Source of the DNA: CAVQCX01 sp963711095 | GTDB taxonomy: Bacteria > Pseudomonadota > Gammaproteobacteria > Chromatiales > Chromatiaceae | Length of the DNA stretch: 64,000 nucleotides | Direction: 5' to 3' | NCBI GenBank assembly: GCA_963711095.1 | Contig: CAVQCX010000013.1 | Coordinates: forward strand, 62,001 to 126,000 | Part shown: in pieces, positions 47,568 through 56,651 of the stretch | Position numbering within the stretch: the first letter of the stretch is position 1 | Layout: each line of letters begins with the position of its first letter | Notes under the pieces: model-generated | What the model was told of the DNA's origin: nothing | The model's input: the letters and a program-made list of their open reading frames with translations, nothing else | The model's database searches: none | Translations under genes and position numbers: made by a program

Positions 47568-47867
47568 TCAATCCAGGTTGTCGTTGAAATAGTCTCGGTG
47601 GGCATCACAGCGGCACTTCTTATCCCAGGGCCGTGCGCACTCCCTAATGAGCCCGATGCGACTGTCCCCTTCCTGTTTCGACAGGGGGCCCGCCAAGGTC
47701 ATGGTCTGCGCGCCGGTAAAATCATCCCACCACTTAGCCAGGGTATAGACACCACACACAGGGCAGAGGAAGTACGAATCGGTGACCTCATCGCCCATGA
47801 TGCCGCCAGAGATGGAAGCGATGCGATCGTCTCTCTCAAATGGCCTGTTGCACTGGATGCACTGCAT
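47568..47867 (-). CDS. Cysteine-rich zinc-ribbon-like protein of cassette, intact copy
   Basis: A 99-residue soluble protein with MQCIQCNRPFE (C3, C6), FLCPVCGVYTL (CxxC), and ECARPWDKKCRCDAHRD, enough ligands for one or two zinc sites. It may regulate or partner the membrane protein encoded just downstream. No named family comes to mind. Confidence 0.7.
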   Translation of the reverse strand: MQCIQCNRPFERDDRIASISGGIMGDEVTDSYFLCPVCGVYTLAKWWDDFTGAQTMTLAGPLSKQEGDSRIGLIRECARPWDKKCRCDAHRDYFNDNLD

Positions 47868-47932
47868 ATGCCCGGCGCTGCGTTTCCAATGACCTTCCGC
47901 AAATACCTGCCCGGAAGCAGCGTCAGGTTAAA

Positions 47933-48264
47933 TGACCCCCGGCAAAGCCGGGGGCTTATTGGGTGAGCGCCCCGAGGGCGCCATGAAACCTGGAGCCGCC
48001 CCTGGCGGCTGGGCGATTGCTCCAGCAACTGACTCCGCTCTCTCTAGCGATCCGGGGTGGGTCCGGCGGGACCGTGAGCCGCCTGGACGGCGGCTCCCGA
48101 GCCTCCAGGGATGGATTCACGGCGTGTCCCGACGGTCCCGTCCCGGACCGCACTCCCGCAACGCTCCGCTCCGCTCCGCACTCAGACCATCTTTTCAGGC
48201 CGACCGCCGCAAAGGTCAAACCTCGTGAGTCCCCCGGCAAAGCCGGGGGTTTACTCAAGTGAAT
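47933..48264. mobile_element. Structured ~330-bp element, copy 2
   Basis: Nearly identical to 46509-46835, same orientation, 1,424 bp away, with an extra ctccg near 48175. The two copies bracket the two-gene cassette. It ends with the same cccccggcaaagccggggg hairpin and a caagtgaat motif. Confidence 0.75.
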
Positions 48265-48689
48265 TATATTCCCGCCGTCAGGGCCACAACAATCGCGGAC
48301 ACGTCTTGAATAGAGCGCGCATGGTCCATCACATACGCTCGGTCTATGACGGTCGGGGAGTGGCGAAGCCGCGGTGCGTCGCCAATCGCTCGCTTGCATC
48401 GGTTACAGCTTGATCTCTTGCCCTGCCAAAAGACGAGGCCTGCACCCGGAGCGCCCGTGACCTGATGCGGCCACCGGGCCGCCGCTCTCGCGCACGCGCG
48501 GCACACAGCCGTCGCTGTGGCCCAGCCGCACCCCGCAGGCCGGATTGCCCGCTCCCTTGGCGGGCAGCCTCAGCATCGTGCCCGAAAACCTCATACGCCG
48601 GGCTTGATTCACAACCGGATTGACACCCGCCCCGCAACTCGACCATACTCAGGTTGTTGAAATCTTCAACAACGACCGTGGGGCCGCCC
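48265..48689. other. Intergenic region before the toxin-antitoxin pair
   Basis: 425 bp without a recognisable gene; open frames here look fortuitous. The short inverted sequence ttgttgaaatcttcaacaac (48655-48674) just before the antitoxin gene is a plausible autorepression operator. Confidence 0.45.
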
Positions 48690-48923
48690 ATGAGCACCGT
48701 TAATTTCAGTGTCCCCGAAGAAGTCAAACAGGCCTTCAACGAGACTTTCCTGGGCCAAAACAAGAGCGCCATCATCGCTGGCTTGATGCTGGAAGCCGTG
48801 GAACGGGCGCGAAACAAACAGCGCAGCATCGAGGCCTACCGGAGCATCCTGGCGCGCAGAAAACACGCACCCGCCATCACCGAAGAGGAATATCGCGCGG
48901 CCCGTCAAGAAGGCCGCCCGTGA
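48690..48923 (+). CDS. Antitoxin of VapBC-like pair
   Basis: A 77-residue protein, MSTVNFSVPEEVKQAFNETF start, consistent with a ribbon-helix-helix DNA-binding N-terminus (beta strand then two helices, FLGQNKSAIIAGLMLEAVER), followed by a charged C-terminal tail that would cover the toxin. The stop overlaps the toxin start as GTGA, the usual antitoxin-first coupling. The pseudo-palindrome ttgttgaaatcttcaacaac at 48655 is a likely binding site. Confidence 0.78.
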   Translation: MSTVNFSVPEEVKQAFNETFLGQNKSAIIAGLMLEAVERARNKQRSIEAYRSILARRKHAPAITEEEYRAARQEGRP

Positions 48924-49348
48924 TCGTCGTTGTAGACGCCAGCGTCGCCATCAAGTGGTTTCTGTGCTTCCGGCCGGATGAGGACCATGACGCCCTTGCC
49001 CTGAGAATTCTCGAAGAGGCGGTTCTCGGCTCACTCGATCTGGTCCAGCCACCTCACTTCATCGCCGAGATAGCCGCGGTGCTTGCGCGCACAAAACCCG
49101 CTGAAGCCCAGGATGACCTCCTGGATCTGCTGAACATCGAGCGCCGCACCCTCGACACCCCGGAGATACATGCCACCGCGCTGGAACTGGCCATCCGCCA
49201 CCAGCATCACCTGTTCGACACGCTCTATCACGCCGTGGCCCTGCATACCCCCGGCGCCACCCTCATCACCGCCGACCGGCGCTACTACGACAAGGTAAAG
49301 ACTGAAGACCGCATCGTCATGCTGGGCGACTGGACGCCCACCTCATAA
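48920..49348 (+). CDS. PIN-domain toxin (VapC-like)
   Basis: A 142-residue PIN-domain ribonuclease starting at GTG 48920. The acidic metal-binding residues are at VVVDASVAIKWF (first Asp), FIAEIAAVLAR (Glu), FDTLYHAVAL (Asp) and LITADRRYYDK (Asp). It would cleave specific RNAs, and be neutralised by the antitoxin encoded just upstream with a GTGA overlap. Confidence 0.87.
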   Translation: MIVVVDASVAIKWFLCFRPDEDHDALALRILEEAVLGSLDLVQPPHFIAEIAAVLARTKPAEAQDDLLDLLNIERRTLDTPEIHATALELAIRHQHHLFDTLYHAVALHTPGATLITADRRYYDKVKTEDRIVMLGDWTPTS

Positions 49349-49642
49349 GCAAAGCCGCGCCCACCTCAAGAGAGGCGCCGCGGGACAAGAGCGCCCGTCG
49401 GTTCACGCCCAGTAACCTACCCGGTCTGCCCGAATTGCCAGGAGCTCCCCTGCGAGCCAATGGCCTATCGGACTCAAGACTATTCCGCGGAGGCAATGTC
49501 CGACACGAGGCACGCATCGTCTACCCCTCACGGTCCTTTTTTGACGATCAGGGTTTTGGAAAATCGTAGAGCGTCCCCTATTATTCTCCCCAGCAAATAG
49601 ATCCGTCCGCTTTCGCGCTCCGCCCTCCAGATTGAGACGTTG
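49349..49642. other. Intergenic region, no gene seen
   Basis: 294 bp after the toxin gene with no convincing frame or repeat. Confidence 0.35.
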
Positions 49643-50316
49643 ATGACTCCTTGGATATTGCTCGATAGCGCACAAGTGCCCGGCGACGGGGGGAGCTTCG
49701 CCTATACCAGCTGGGCGACGAGTTCTCGATCAAGATCGTGGGCCGTGGCCAACTGATGAACAGCCGAGTCCACGGCTCGGAAGATGCGTTGGCCGAGCAT
49801 GCCTGTGCCCGGCTGGTGGACCGCTCGAGCCCGCATTTGCTCATCGGCGGGTTGGGAATGGGATTTACCCTGGCTGCGGCGCTTCGGCAGCTCGGTGACC
49901 AGGCACGGGTCTTCGTGGCTGAATTGATCCCCGCAGTCGTGGCGTGGAACAGGGGCCCGCTTGGGGAGCGTGCCGGTCACCCGCTCCTCGATCCGCGCGT
50001 GACGGTGCACGAAGGGGATGTCGCCCGCATTCTGAAGGCCAAGCAGCAAGCGTACGATGCAATACTGCTCGACGTGGACAACGGCCCAGAGGGACTCACG
50101 CGCAAGGAGAACGACTGGCTCTATAGCATCAACGGGTTAAGCGCAGCGTACGCATCGCTGCGCCCCCAGGGTGTGTTGGCGGTGTGGTCGGCCGGGCCAG
50201 ATCGAGATTTTACGCAACGCCTGCGAAAGGTGGGGCTCGAGGTGGATGAGGCGCGCGTACGTGCACATGGAGCCAAGGGGACGCGGCACATCATCTGGCT
50301 CGCCCGACGCGTGTAG
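49643..50316 (+). pseudogene. Spermidine synthase-like gene with frameshift in a G-tract
   Basis: The ATG at 49643 gives MTPWILLDSAQVPGDGG, then the run of six G at 49688-49693 appears one base short: one frame over the sequence continues ELRLYQLGDEFSIKIVGRGQ, LMNSRVHGSEDALAEHACAR and the SAM-type nucleotide site LLIGGLGMGFTLAAALRQLG, through IIWLARRV. The protein belongs to the spermidine-synthase/SAM-methyltransferase fold. The lesion may be a sequencing error, slippage-based phase variation, or a true null. Confidence 0.75.
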
Positions 50317-50519
50317 CGCGTGACGGCTTGCCCCGCCTCCGGGTCTCCGGTGATAGACGGCGCTCGCCACGCCCATTCGCCACGGTCCGGCCACGGCGAT
50401 CCAGTGCCGCTGCGAGGAGTCGCGGTTCAAGAGGAGCCGCCTTGCTCGCTTGCGCCATTATGCTGGGGGTACGCGAGCTTCACCTCGCGGGCAACCTTGG
50501 TTTCGTCCGGCCGCAACCG

Positions 50520-51755
50520 CTAGCGTCGCTTGCCCTTTCCCCGCGCCTGATCCTGCCCGCTTGCCTGACTCATGCTCTGGCGCAACAGGTCCCCCAGGGT
50601 GCCCATGCTCTGGCTGGGCTTGGCGTAGTCCGCCGCCTGCGGACCGCCCTCCGCCGTGCCCTGATGCGCCGGGTCCAGGGACAGCGCGATGCGGCGCTTG
50701 TCCAGATCGACGCTCAGCACCGTCGCCTCCACCTCGTCCCCCGCGTTGAGGACCTCGTTGGGATGGGTCAACCGCCGCCCGGCGCCGAGCTCGCTGATGT
50801 GGACCATGCCCTCCACGCCCGGCGCCAGCTCGACGAACGCCCCGAAGGGCTGCACCCGGGTCACCCGGCCCTTCACCTTGGTGCCCACCGGAAATTTCCG
50901 ATCGGCATCCGTCCAGGGATTCTGGGCCAGGGCCCGCAGCGACAGGGCGATCTTCTCCGGGCGCTTGGGGTCATCCGTCTGATCCACCCGCAGCACGGCC
51001 ACCTCCACCTGCTGACCGACGCTCAGCAGGTCGCTCGGGTGGCGCACCCGCTCGAAGGCCAGCTCGCTGATGTGGACCATGCCTTCGACCCCGCCCAGAT
51101 CCACGAAGGCCCCATAGCTCTGGAGCGAGGTCACGGTCCCTGGCAGAACGGCCCCCGGGGCTATTTTGGCCCGCAGCTCCGCCACCTGGGCCTTGCGCTC
51201 CTCCTCCAGCAGCTCGCGCCGGGAGAGCACCAGATTGGGGAACCTGCCCCCCTCGTACTTGGTGATGCGGAACGTCAGGCGCTGGCCGATATAGGTCGAC
51301 AGATCCTCGACGAAATGCAGCGAGACCTGGGACGCGGGGCAAAAGGCCCGCACGCCGGCGATCTTCACCTCGATCCCGCCCTTGGTGACTCCGGTGACCT
51401 GCCCTTCCACCGGGAGGCTTTGCTCGAAGGCCTCCTCCAGCCCCGCCGCCCCGTGCACGCGCTGCCCGTGCCGGCTGCCCAGGACCAGGGCGCCGCTGGC
51501 GGCGTTGGTGGCGCTGACGGCCATGTCCACCGCGTCGCCCACCTTGAGGGTCAGGTTGCCATCCGCGTCCGTCACATCCTGGATGTCGATGATGGCGTCG
51601 TTCTTGCCGCCCAGATCGACGTAGACATGCTCGCGACCGATGGCGGCGACGGTGCCATGGACCAGATCGCCGACCTGCGCCGAGCGCTTAGGCTTGGTTG
51701 AGTGCTGGCGATCGAACTGGCCGAGGAGTGCTGCGAAATCGTCTTGGTCTGTCAT
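50520..51755 (-). CDS. S1 RNA-binding domain protein
   Basis: A 411-residue protein with four S1/OB-fold repeats: QVGDLVHGTVAAIGREHVYV (~27-46), VEGQVTGVTKGGIEVKIAG, VLPGTVTSLQSYGAFVDLGG then VEGMVHISELAFERV, and VKGRVTRVQPFGAFVELAPG. The C-terminal tail is basic. Such multi-S1 proteins are related to ribosomal protein S1 and bind single-stranded RNA; the role of this shorter version is unclear. A truncated copy of its N-terminus lies at 54446. Confidence 0.9.
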   Translation of the reverse strand: MTDQDDFAALLGQFDRQHSTKPKRSAQVGDLVHGTVAAIGREHVYVDLGGKNDAIIDIQDVTDADGNLTLKVGDAVDMAVSATNAASGALVLGSRHGQRVHGAAGLEEAFEQSLPVEGQVTGVTKGGIEVKIAGVRAFCPASQVSLHFVEDLSTYIGQRLTFRITKYEGGRFPNLVLSRRELLEEERKAQVAELRAKIAPGAVLPGTVTSLQSYGAFVDLGGVEGMVHISELAFERVRHPSDLLSVGQQVEVAVLRVDQTDDPKRPEKIALSLRALAQNPWTDADRKFPVGTKVKGRVTRVQPFGAFVELAPGVEGMVHISELGAGRRLTHPNEVLNAGDEVEATVLSVDLDKRRIALSLDPAHQGTAEGGPQAADYAKPSQSMGTLGDLLRQSMSQASGQDQARGKGKRR

Positions 51756-52240
51756 GGTGGTCCGGGTGAAGTCGGTGAGAGGAGGGTCCTTATGGGGGAC
51801 AATGTATCAGGAACGGCGAGGCACGTGACCGCCCCCCTGACGGGGCCAGCGGCCGGTCCCCGGCCGAGCTGCGGGCACAACCAGCAGCGGCACATGCAGC
51901 ACGGCACAGAGAACCCCAGAGGGATAACGAAGCCGGGGCTAGCACACTGCCCGACCCTTGAACGGTCCAGATGGAGTCACGCCAGGCACCAAGAGAGGAC
52001 CCCGCCTGGCCCCGTTAGCCCGACCGCTCGCTGGACAACAGCAAGCCTATCGTTTCCACACTCACCGCATGTTGGACCAGGCCAGCAGGGTGTCGGACAC
52101 AAGCTTCTGATAGCGGGCGAGGCCGCCCGCAGGGAGCGTTTGCACCACCACCGTGCGCGCTGTGGACCCGGAGCGCATGAATTGGCTCAGATCGAGTGGA
52201 TTTCGCCACAGTTCGGGCTAGTTGGGCGGATCTTGGGCGG
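51756..52240. other. Intergenic region, no gene seen
   Basis: 485 bp between the S1-domain gene and the CPXCG gene. It should contain the S1-protein promoter. I see no gene family signal. Confidence 0.35.
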
Positions 52241-52432
52241 TCACTCGTTCTCCTGATGCGCCTCCACCTCGATCCTGCCGTCCTCACCAACGGTCACGTG
52301 CAGAACCATGGGGCTGCAGCACACCTGGCAGTCCTCCACATAGCACTGCCGCTCCAAAGAGCAGTCCACCGTCAGATCGACGGTCTCGCCGCAATAGGGA
52401 CAGGATATCGGGATCGTTTCCAGCAGATTCAT
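52241..52432 (-). CDS. CPXCG motif-containing cysteine-rich protein
   Basis: A 63-residue protein with ISCPYCGETVDL (the CPXCG motif), then DCSLERQCYVEDCQVCCSPM. Family members are small zinc-binding proteins common in gammaproteobacteria with unknown function. Confidence 0.9.
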   Translation of the reverse strand: MNLLETIPISCPYCGETVDLTVDCSLERQCYVEDCQVCCSPMVLHVTVGEDGRIEVEAHQENE

Positions 52433-52968
52433 GGGGCCGCAGCACGCTCAAGACCAGTCCAAACCGGTACACGTCCCAGGCGCCCGGCACGACGCCCACC
52501 CCGCCCTCGGCACGGCCGTCAAGCCACAACAGAGTATATTGCAAGCTTGAAAAATCCGAGCCTGGCCCCTTTGGCGTGCCGCCCGAAGAGGGCGACTGGC
52601 CGGTCAACGGCCAGATCCCGGTGACCTACGAGCCCCTGCCCGCCATCGCCTGATCGTCTTCGATCCTTGACGTGGGACGCTGTCTGGCTAAGATCGGAGA
52701 AAGTCAAGGAAATCGCGCACAGAGCTGTCGGACCGGGCTACGTCCGGCTCGCGATGGCCTCGCCAGGGGGGATTCGGGAGCGTGTCGTGCGGAAAGGGTG
52801 GCAGAGGACGGGTGGTTGGCGCCGATTGCGGGCCGCTGGCTTGCTCTCCGCCTGCGGCGGCTGAAAACAAATTCCTATCCCTGATCAATTTGTTTACTGT
52901 AGCCCGTCCACGGAAAATTTAAAGTAATCTAACCCACTGATTCTTAAAACAAACGTGAGGATATAACG
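52433..52968. other. Intergenic region upstream of the DUF1326-DUF2182 pair
   Basis: 536 bp. A short plus-strand frame ending at 52653 (tail WPVNGQIPVTYEPLPAIA) has protein-like composition but no start or family I recognise. The AT-rich right-hand part from 52860 onwards should contain the promoter of the next operon. Confidence 0.4.
52865..52895. promoter_or_regulatory. Palindromic operator candidate
   Basis: Perfect 9-bp inverted repeat AAACAAATT / AATTTGTTT with a 13-base spacer, in an AT-rich stretch about 75 bp before the DUF1326 start. It could be a repressor site or a hairpin; no regulator gene is adjacent. Confidence 0.45.
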
Positions 52969-53625
52969 ATGATACCCTGGGAAGTTCAAGCAGATGAGCT
53001 GGTAGCCTGTAATTGCGCCTACGGCTGTCCGTGTCAATTCAACGCATTGCCAACCTACGGAAGTTGTGAAGCCATGGCAGGTTTCCAGATTAAACATGGG
53101 CACTTTGGTGACACGCAACTGGATGGTTTGCGCGCCGTTGGCATCATGTGGTGGCCGCGTGCCATCCATGAGGGTAATGGCAAGGCCTTCATCATTGTCG
53201 ACGAGCGGGCCGACGAGGCACAACGTGCAGCGCTCCTGACAATCCTGAGCGGCGGGGAAACCGACCCCGGTGCCACCGTGTGGAATGTCTTTGCATCGAC
53301 CATGGAAGAGGTATTCGAACCGGCCTTTAAGCCCATTGAGATTGAAGTCGATGTTGAGGCCCGGGTCGGTCGCGTTTCTGTCGACGGTATCGCCAAGTGT
53401 TCCGGCGAACCTATTCGCAATCCTGTCAGCGGCGAGCCCCATCGGGCACGCATCGACCTGCCGGATGGTTTTGAATACCGCCTTGCCGAAGTGGGCAGCG
53501 CAACCTTCGAGACCACCGGCCCCATCGAAATGTCATTTAAAGACCGTTATGCGCAGTTCGCCCATATCCACCTGAACAACCACGGCATCGTCAAGGAGTT
53601 CGGGCGGCCGAAAAGCCATGTATGA
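52969..53625 (+). CDS. DUF1326 domain protein
   Basis: A 218-residue protein opening VQADELVACNCAYGCPCQFN, the CNCxxxCPCQF motif of DUF1326, which suggests metal binding by the Cys cluster. GAGG lies upstream of the ATG with normal spacing. It overlaps the DUF2182 gene by ATGA, the usual pairing. The function is unknown. Base composition is visibly lower in GC than the flanking housekeeping genes, which hints at horizontal acquisition. Confidence 0.9.
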   Translation: MIPWEVQADELVACNCAYGCPCQFNALPTYGSCEAMAGFQIKHGHFGDTQLDGLRAVGIMWWPRAIHEGNGKAFIIVDERADEAQRAALLTILSGGETDPGATVWNVFASTMEEVFEPAFKPIEIEVDVEARVGRVSVDGIAKCSGEPIRNPVSGEPHRARIDLPDGFEYRLAEVGSATFETTGPIEMSFKDRYAQFAHIHLNNHGIVKEFGRPKSHV

Positions 53626-54434
53626 GCACTAGTACCGCGGCCGAGGTGCTACTTCGTCATGACCGGTTGATCATCGGCACAGGGCTTGCCGTCATCTGCC
53701 TATTGTCCTGGCTGTACATCGTGGCCGGGGCCGGAACCGGCATGAGCACCGTCGCCATGACCACGTGGCAATTTCCGCCACCGACACTGATGAGCCATGG
53801 GCCGGTACCGTGGGGCCTTTCGTACTGGGTCATCATGGCGTTCATGTGGTGGGTCATGATGATCGCGATGATGGTGCCAAGCGCGGCGCCGATGGTTCTG
53901 CTCTATACCCGGGTCCACCGCCATGCCCAGAAATACGGCCGCATGGAGCGCGCGGTGATCCCAACCGCTGCGTTCATCAGCGGTTATCTGCTGGCCTGGC
54001 TAATCTTCAGCCTGGCGGCAACCGCTTTGCAATGGTCCCTGGAACAGGCCGGCCTGCTGCACTCCATGATGATGTGGATCACAAGCAGCGTGCTGTCAGG
54101 GTCATTTCTGCTGGCCGCCGGCATCTATCAACTCTCGCCACTGAAAAGCATCTGCTTGAAGCATTGCCGTTCACCGGCGGATTACCTCTCCCGGCATTGG
54201 CGCAAGGACCGTCTGGGCGCGGTACGCATGGGGTTGGAGCACGGTCTTTATTGCGTCGGATGCTGCTGGTTCCTGATGGTGCTGTTGTTTGCCGGCGGCA
54301 TCATGAACCTGGTGTGGATCGCCGGCCTCGCGGTCTTTGTATTGGTTGAGAAACTCGCGCCTTATGGCTACTGGATCGGTCGCGCTTCCGGTCTGCTGAT
54401 GATTGCCACGGGCGGGTATTTGTTGGTGGCATAA
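53622..54434 (+). CDS. DUF2182 predicted metal-binding membrane protein
   Basis: A 270-residue protein with about six helices. The FMWWVMMIAMMVPSAAPMVL motif and the later HGLYCVGCCWFLMVLLFAGG are the DUF2182 signatures; their Met and Cys residues suggest copper or another soft metal. It is co-translated with the DUF1326 gene (ATGA). Confidence 0.92.
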   Translation: MSTSTAAEVLLRHDRLIIGTGLAVICLLSWLYIVAGAGTGMSTVAMTTWQFPPPTLMSHGPVPWGLSYWVIMAFMWWVMMIAMMVPSAAPMVLLYTRVHRHAQKYGRMERAVIPTAAFISGYLLAWLIFSLAATALQWSLEQAGLLHSMMMWITSSVLSGSFLLAAGIYQLSPLKSICLKHCRSPADYLSRHWRKDRLGAVRMGLEHGLYCVGCCWFLMVLLFAGGIMNLVWIAGLAVFVLVEKLAPYGYWIGRASGLLMIATGGYLLVA

Positions 54435-54445
54435 GCGTGTCATGC

Positions 54446-54688
54446 CTAATCCAAGGCACAATAGTTTTCCACCGGATCGCCCAGCTTGAGGGTCAGGTTA
54501 CCGTCCGCATCCGTCACATCCTGGATGTCGATGATGGCGTCGGCCTTGCTGCCCAGATCGACGTAGACATGCTCGCGACCGATGGAGGCGACGGTGCCAT
54601 GGACCAGATCGCCGACCTGCGGCGCGCACTTGGCCTCGGTCGCGTGCTGGCGCTCGAACTGGCCGAGGAGTGCCATGAAGCCGACCAT
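54446..54688 (-). pseudogene. Truncated duplicate of the S1-domain gene
   Basis: Encodes LLGQFERQHATEAKCAPQVG and DLVHGTVASIGREHVYVDLG plus IDIQDVTDADGNLTLKLGDP, clearly a copy of residues ~10-75 of the S1 protein at 50520-51755, and then ends. The nucleotide identity is high over about 210 bp, so this is a partial gene duplication. Confidence 0.88.
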
Positions 54689-54824
54689 TCGTTAATAGCA
54701 AAACCCGGCGTCTGAAGACCATCAAGCGCGCCAAGGTGAGCATACGGGAACTCGCTGCCGCGCAGATCCCCGACGTGTTGCGGGAGACCTTCGGGATCGA
54801 GATATCCCAAGAACGGCAAATTGG

Positions 54825-54946
54825 AACCGCCAAGACGCCAGGAGCGCCAAGGCAAAAATCGACCTAATGCGAAAGCCCGTGGCTCAGCGATAGGGTGACT
54901 CCGGTTTCACGCATGTCTCGTTAAAACACTTGGCGTCTTGGCAGTT
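54825..54946. repeat. Inverted repeat AACCGCCAAGACGCCA
   Basis: 54825-54840 and 54931-54946 are inverted copies (15 of 16 bases). They form a hairpin-capable pair downstream of yebE-like gene on the minus strand. The core aaccgccaagacgcca is a common dispersed repeat in proteobacteria. Confidence 0.7.
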
Positions 54947-54955
54947 CAAATACCT

Positions 54956-55579
54956 TCAGGCAGCCTGAGCCTGCTCCTCCAAGCGCTGCTTGAGGTCCGG
55001 GTCCAGACCCAGACAATCCGCCAGCCGATCCAGGTAGGCGCGCTCGAGAAAGGTCGCTTCGCCGATCACCAGGGCGCTGGCCAGGTAGACCTCGCTGGCA
55101 AGCAGGGCGTCGCCGGCCACCTCGGCGGCGATGCCCTGGGGGTCGAGCGCGGCCTGAAGCTCGGCCTCGACCCAGGCTCGCAGTTGGGCGTCACCGCCGA
55201 GGCGCTCGATCTCCTGGTCGATTCTGGCTCGCTCGCCATCATCGATTTGGCCGTCTGCCCGTGCCGCGGCCAGCATGGCCCGCAGCACGACACGGCTGGC
55301 CCCCCGAGAGTCGTCGAAAGAAGCCGGCGGAGCCTCTTCTTGCTGGCCCGCGCGCCCCTGGTTGTAGGCACGCCAAGCAACCATCCCGAGCGCCGCGAGC
55401 CCGCCGTAGGTGGCAAGCTTGCGGCCCCTCTTGCTGCCGAGCAGTATCCCGAGGGCTCCCGCGCTCAGGGCCCCCTTGCCGTAGTCGGAAATCTTGCCCT
55501 CCGGGTTGGTCAGGCCGGTCTGTCCCAGCAGGGACTTGCCCTCGCCGAGCAGTCGATCCAGGAATCCTCGGGTATCCAT
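54956..55579 (-). CDS. yebE: YebE-like DUF533 (TerB-like) inner-membrane protein
   Basis: A 207-residue protein. A glycine-rich hydrophobic region (GKGALSAGALGILLGSKRGR and KLATYGGLAALGMVAWRAYN) is followed by a TerB-like helical domain (RAMLAAARADGQIDDGERAR ... FLERAYLDRLADCLGLDPDL). In E. coli YebE belongs to envelope-stress regulated genes. It diverges from the complex I-like cluster. Confidence 0.9.
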   Translation of the reverse strand: MDTRGFLDRLLGEGKSLLGQTGLTNPEGKISDYGKGALSAGALGILLGSKRGRKLATYGGLAALGMVAWRAYNQGRAGQQEEAPPASFDDSRGASRVVLRAMLAAARADGQIDDGERARIDQEIERLGGDAQLRAWVEAELQAALDPQGIAAEVAGDALLASEVYLASALVIGEATFLERAYLDRLADCLGLDPDLKQRLEEQAQAA

Positions 55580-55848
55580 AACAGCTCTCCTCGAAACGAT
55601 GACCGTGTATGAGGGAGTAGTCTGGCACAGGCGGATGAACCGATCCTGAATTGCGGGCAGTCATAAATCAGTCATTACGCCGGCAGGGGCTTGGCGTAGA
55701 ATCTGCGTCGCCGAAACTCGCCAATGCACTTGTCCGGGTCCCGTGTCCCCTGCAAGGCCTGGCCACTCCGGCCTCCAGGTCTTGCTCGGCGCGGTCCCCG
55801 CACAAAGCCGCTCCTCTTTCGCCGCAGTTGTTCCAGTGAGGTAGTCAG

Positions 55849-56388
55849 ATGGAGTCCCGATCCCCCGACGCCCCTCCCCTGGGCGCCAGTCCGTCCTTCT
55901 CCCATTACCTGCTCGCCTTCGCGGTCCTGCTCGCGCTTTGGCTGCTGCTGGTCGGGTCGCTGCAGGCCCAGGAGTTGGTCGCGGGGGTGGTCGCCGCCCT
56001 GCTGGTGACCCTGGTCGCCGGACCGCGGCTCGCCATCTTCGGCGGTCTGCGCTTGACCCCCGAGGCCCCGGTTCACCTGGTGCGCTACCTGGGCCATTTT
56101 CTGGTGGCGCTGGTGCGCGCCAACCTGGATGTCGCGCGTCGGCTGCTGACCCCGTCGCTGCCGATCCGCCCCGGGGTGGTGCAGGTGCGCACCGCTCTGG
56201 CATCCGACCTGGGCCGCCTGGTCCTGGCCAACAGCATCACCCTGACCCCGGGCACCCTGTCGGTAGCGGTGCAGGGCGACAAGATCCTGGTGCATTGGAT
56301 CGACTGCCCGCCCGGGGTGGACCTGGAGCAGGCCACCCGCGCGATCGTCGGGTCCTTCGAGCGCCATATCAGTGGATTCCTGAAATGA
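55849..56388 (+). CDS. mnhE: MnhE/MrpE-type antiporter subunit (MbxA-like)
   Basis: A 179-residue MrpE homolog: two to three N-terminal helices (FAVLLALWLLLVGSLQAQEL and GVVAALLVTLVAGPRLAIFG) and the conserved NSITLTPGTLSVAVQGDKIL. GAGG lies seven bases before the ATG. It opens the cluster; in Mbh/Mbx complexes this is subunit A. It overlaps mnhF by ATGA. Confidence 0.93.
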   Translation: MESRSPDAPPLGASPSFSHYLLAFAVLLALWLLLVGSLQAQELVAGVVAALLVTLVAGPRLAIFGGLRLTPEAPVHLVRYLGHFLVALVRANLDVARRLLTPSLPIRPGVVQVRTALASDLGRLVLANSITLTPGTLSVAVQGDKILVHWIDCPPGVDLEQATRAIVGSFERHISGFLK

Positions 56389-56651
56389 GTCTGAACCTGT
56401 TGGAAATCCTGGCCTTCGCCCTGATGGGCCTAGCCCTGCTGCTCGGATTGGTGCGCTTCGTGCTCGGCCCCAGGACGCCAGACCGCCTGGTCGCCGCCGA
56501 TACTCTGTCGGTGATCACCACGGCCGGCCTGGCGGGGATCGCGGTCCTGCTGGCGAGCCCCCTGTATCTGGACGTGGCCCTGGTCTATGGGGTGCTCGCC
56601 TTCGTCGGAGTGGTGGCCCTGGCCCGGGCCATCGAGGGGGACAGGGCATGA
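56385..56651 (+). CDS. mnhF: MnhF/MrpF-type antiporter subunit (MbxB-like)
   Basis: An 88-residue three-helix protein. The motif RFVLGPRTPDRLVAADTLSV is the MrpF hallmark. It starts inside the mnhE stop (ATGA) and ends overlapping mnhG (ATGA), so it is translationally coupled on both sides. Confidence 0.93.
   Translation: MSLNLLEILAFALMGLALLLGLVRFVLGPRTPDRLVAADTLSVITTAGLAGIAVLLASPLYLDVALVYGVLAFVGVVALARAIEGDRA

Noticed and set aside
52540..52653. Short plus-strand frame ending WPVNGQIPVTYEPLPAIA
   Set aside because: Protein-like but without a start or recognisable family; too short to call a gene.
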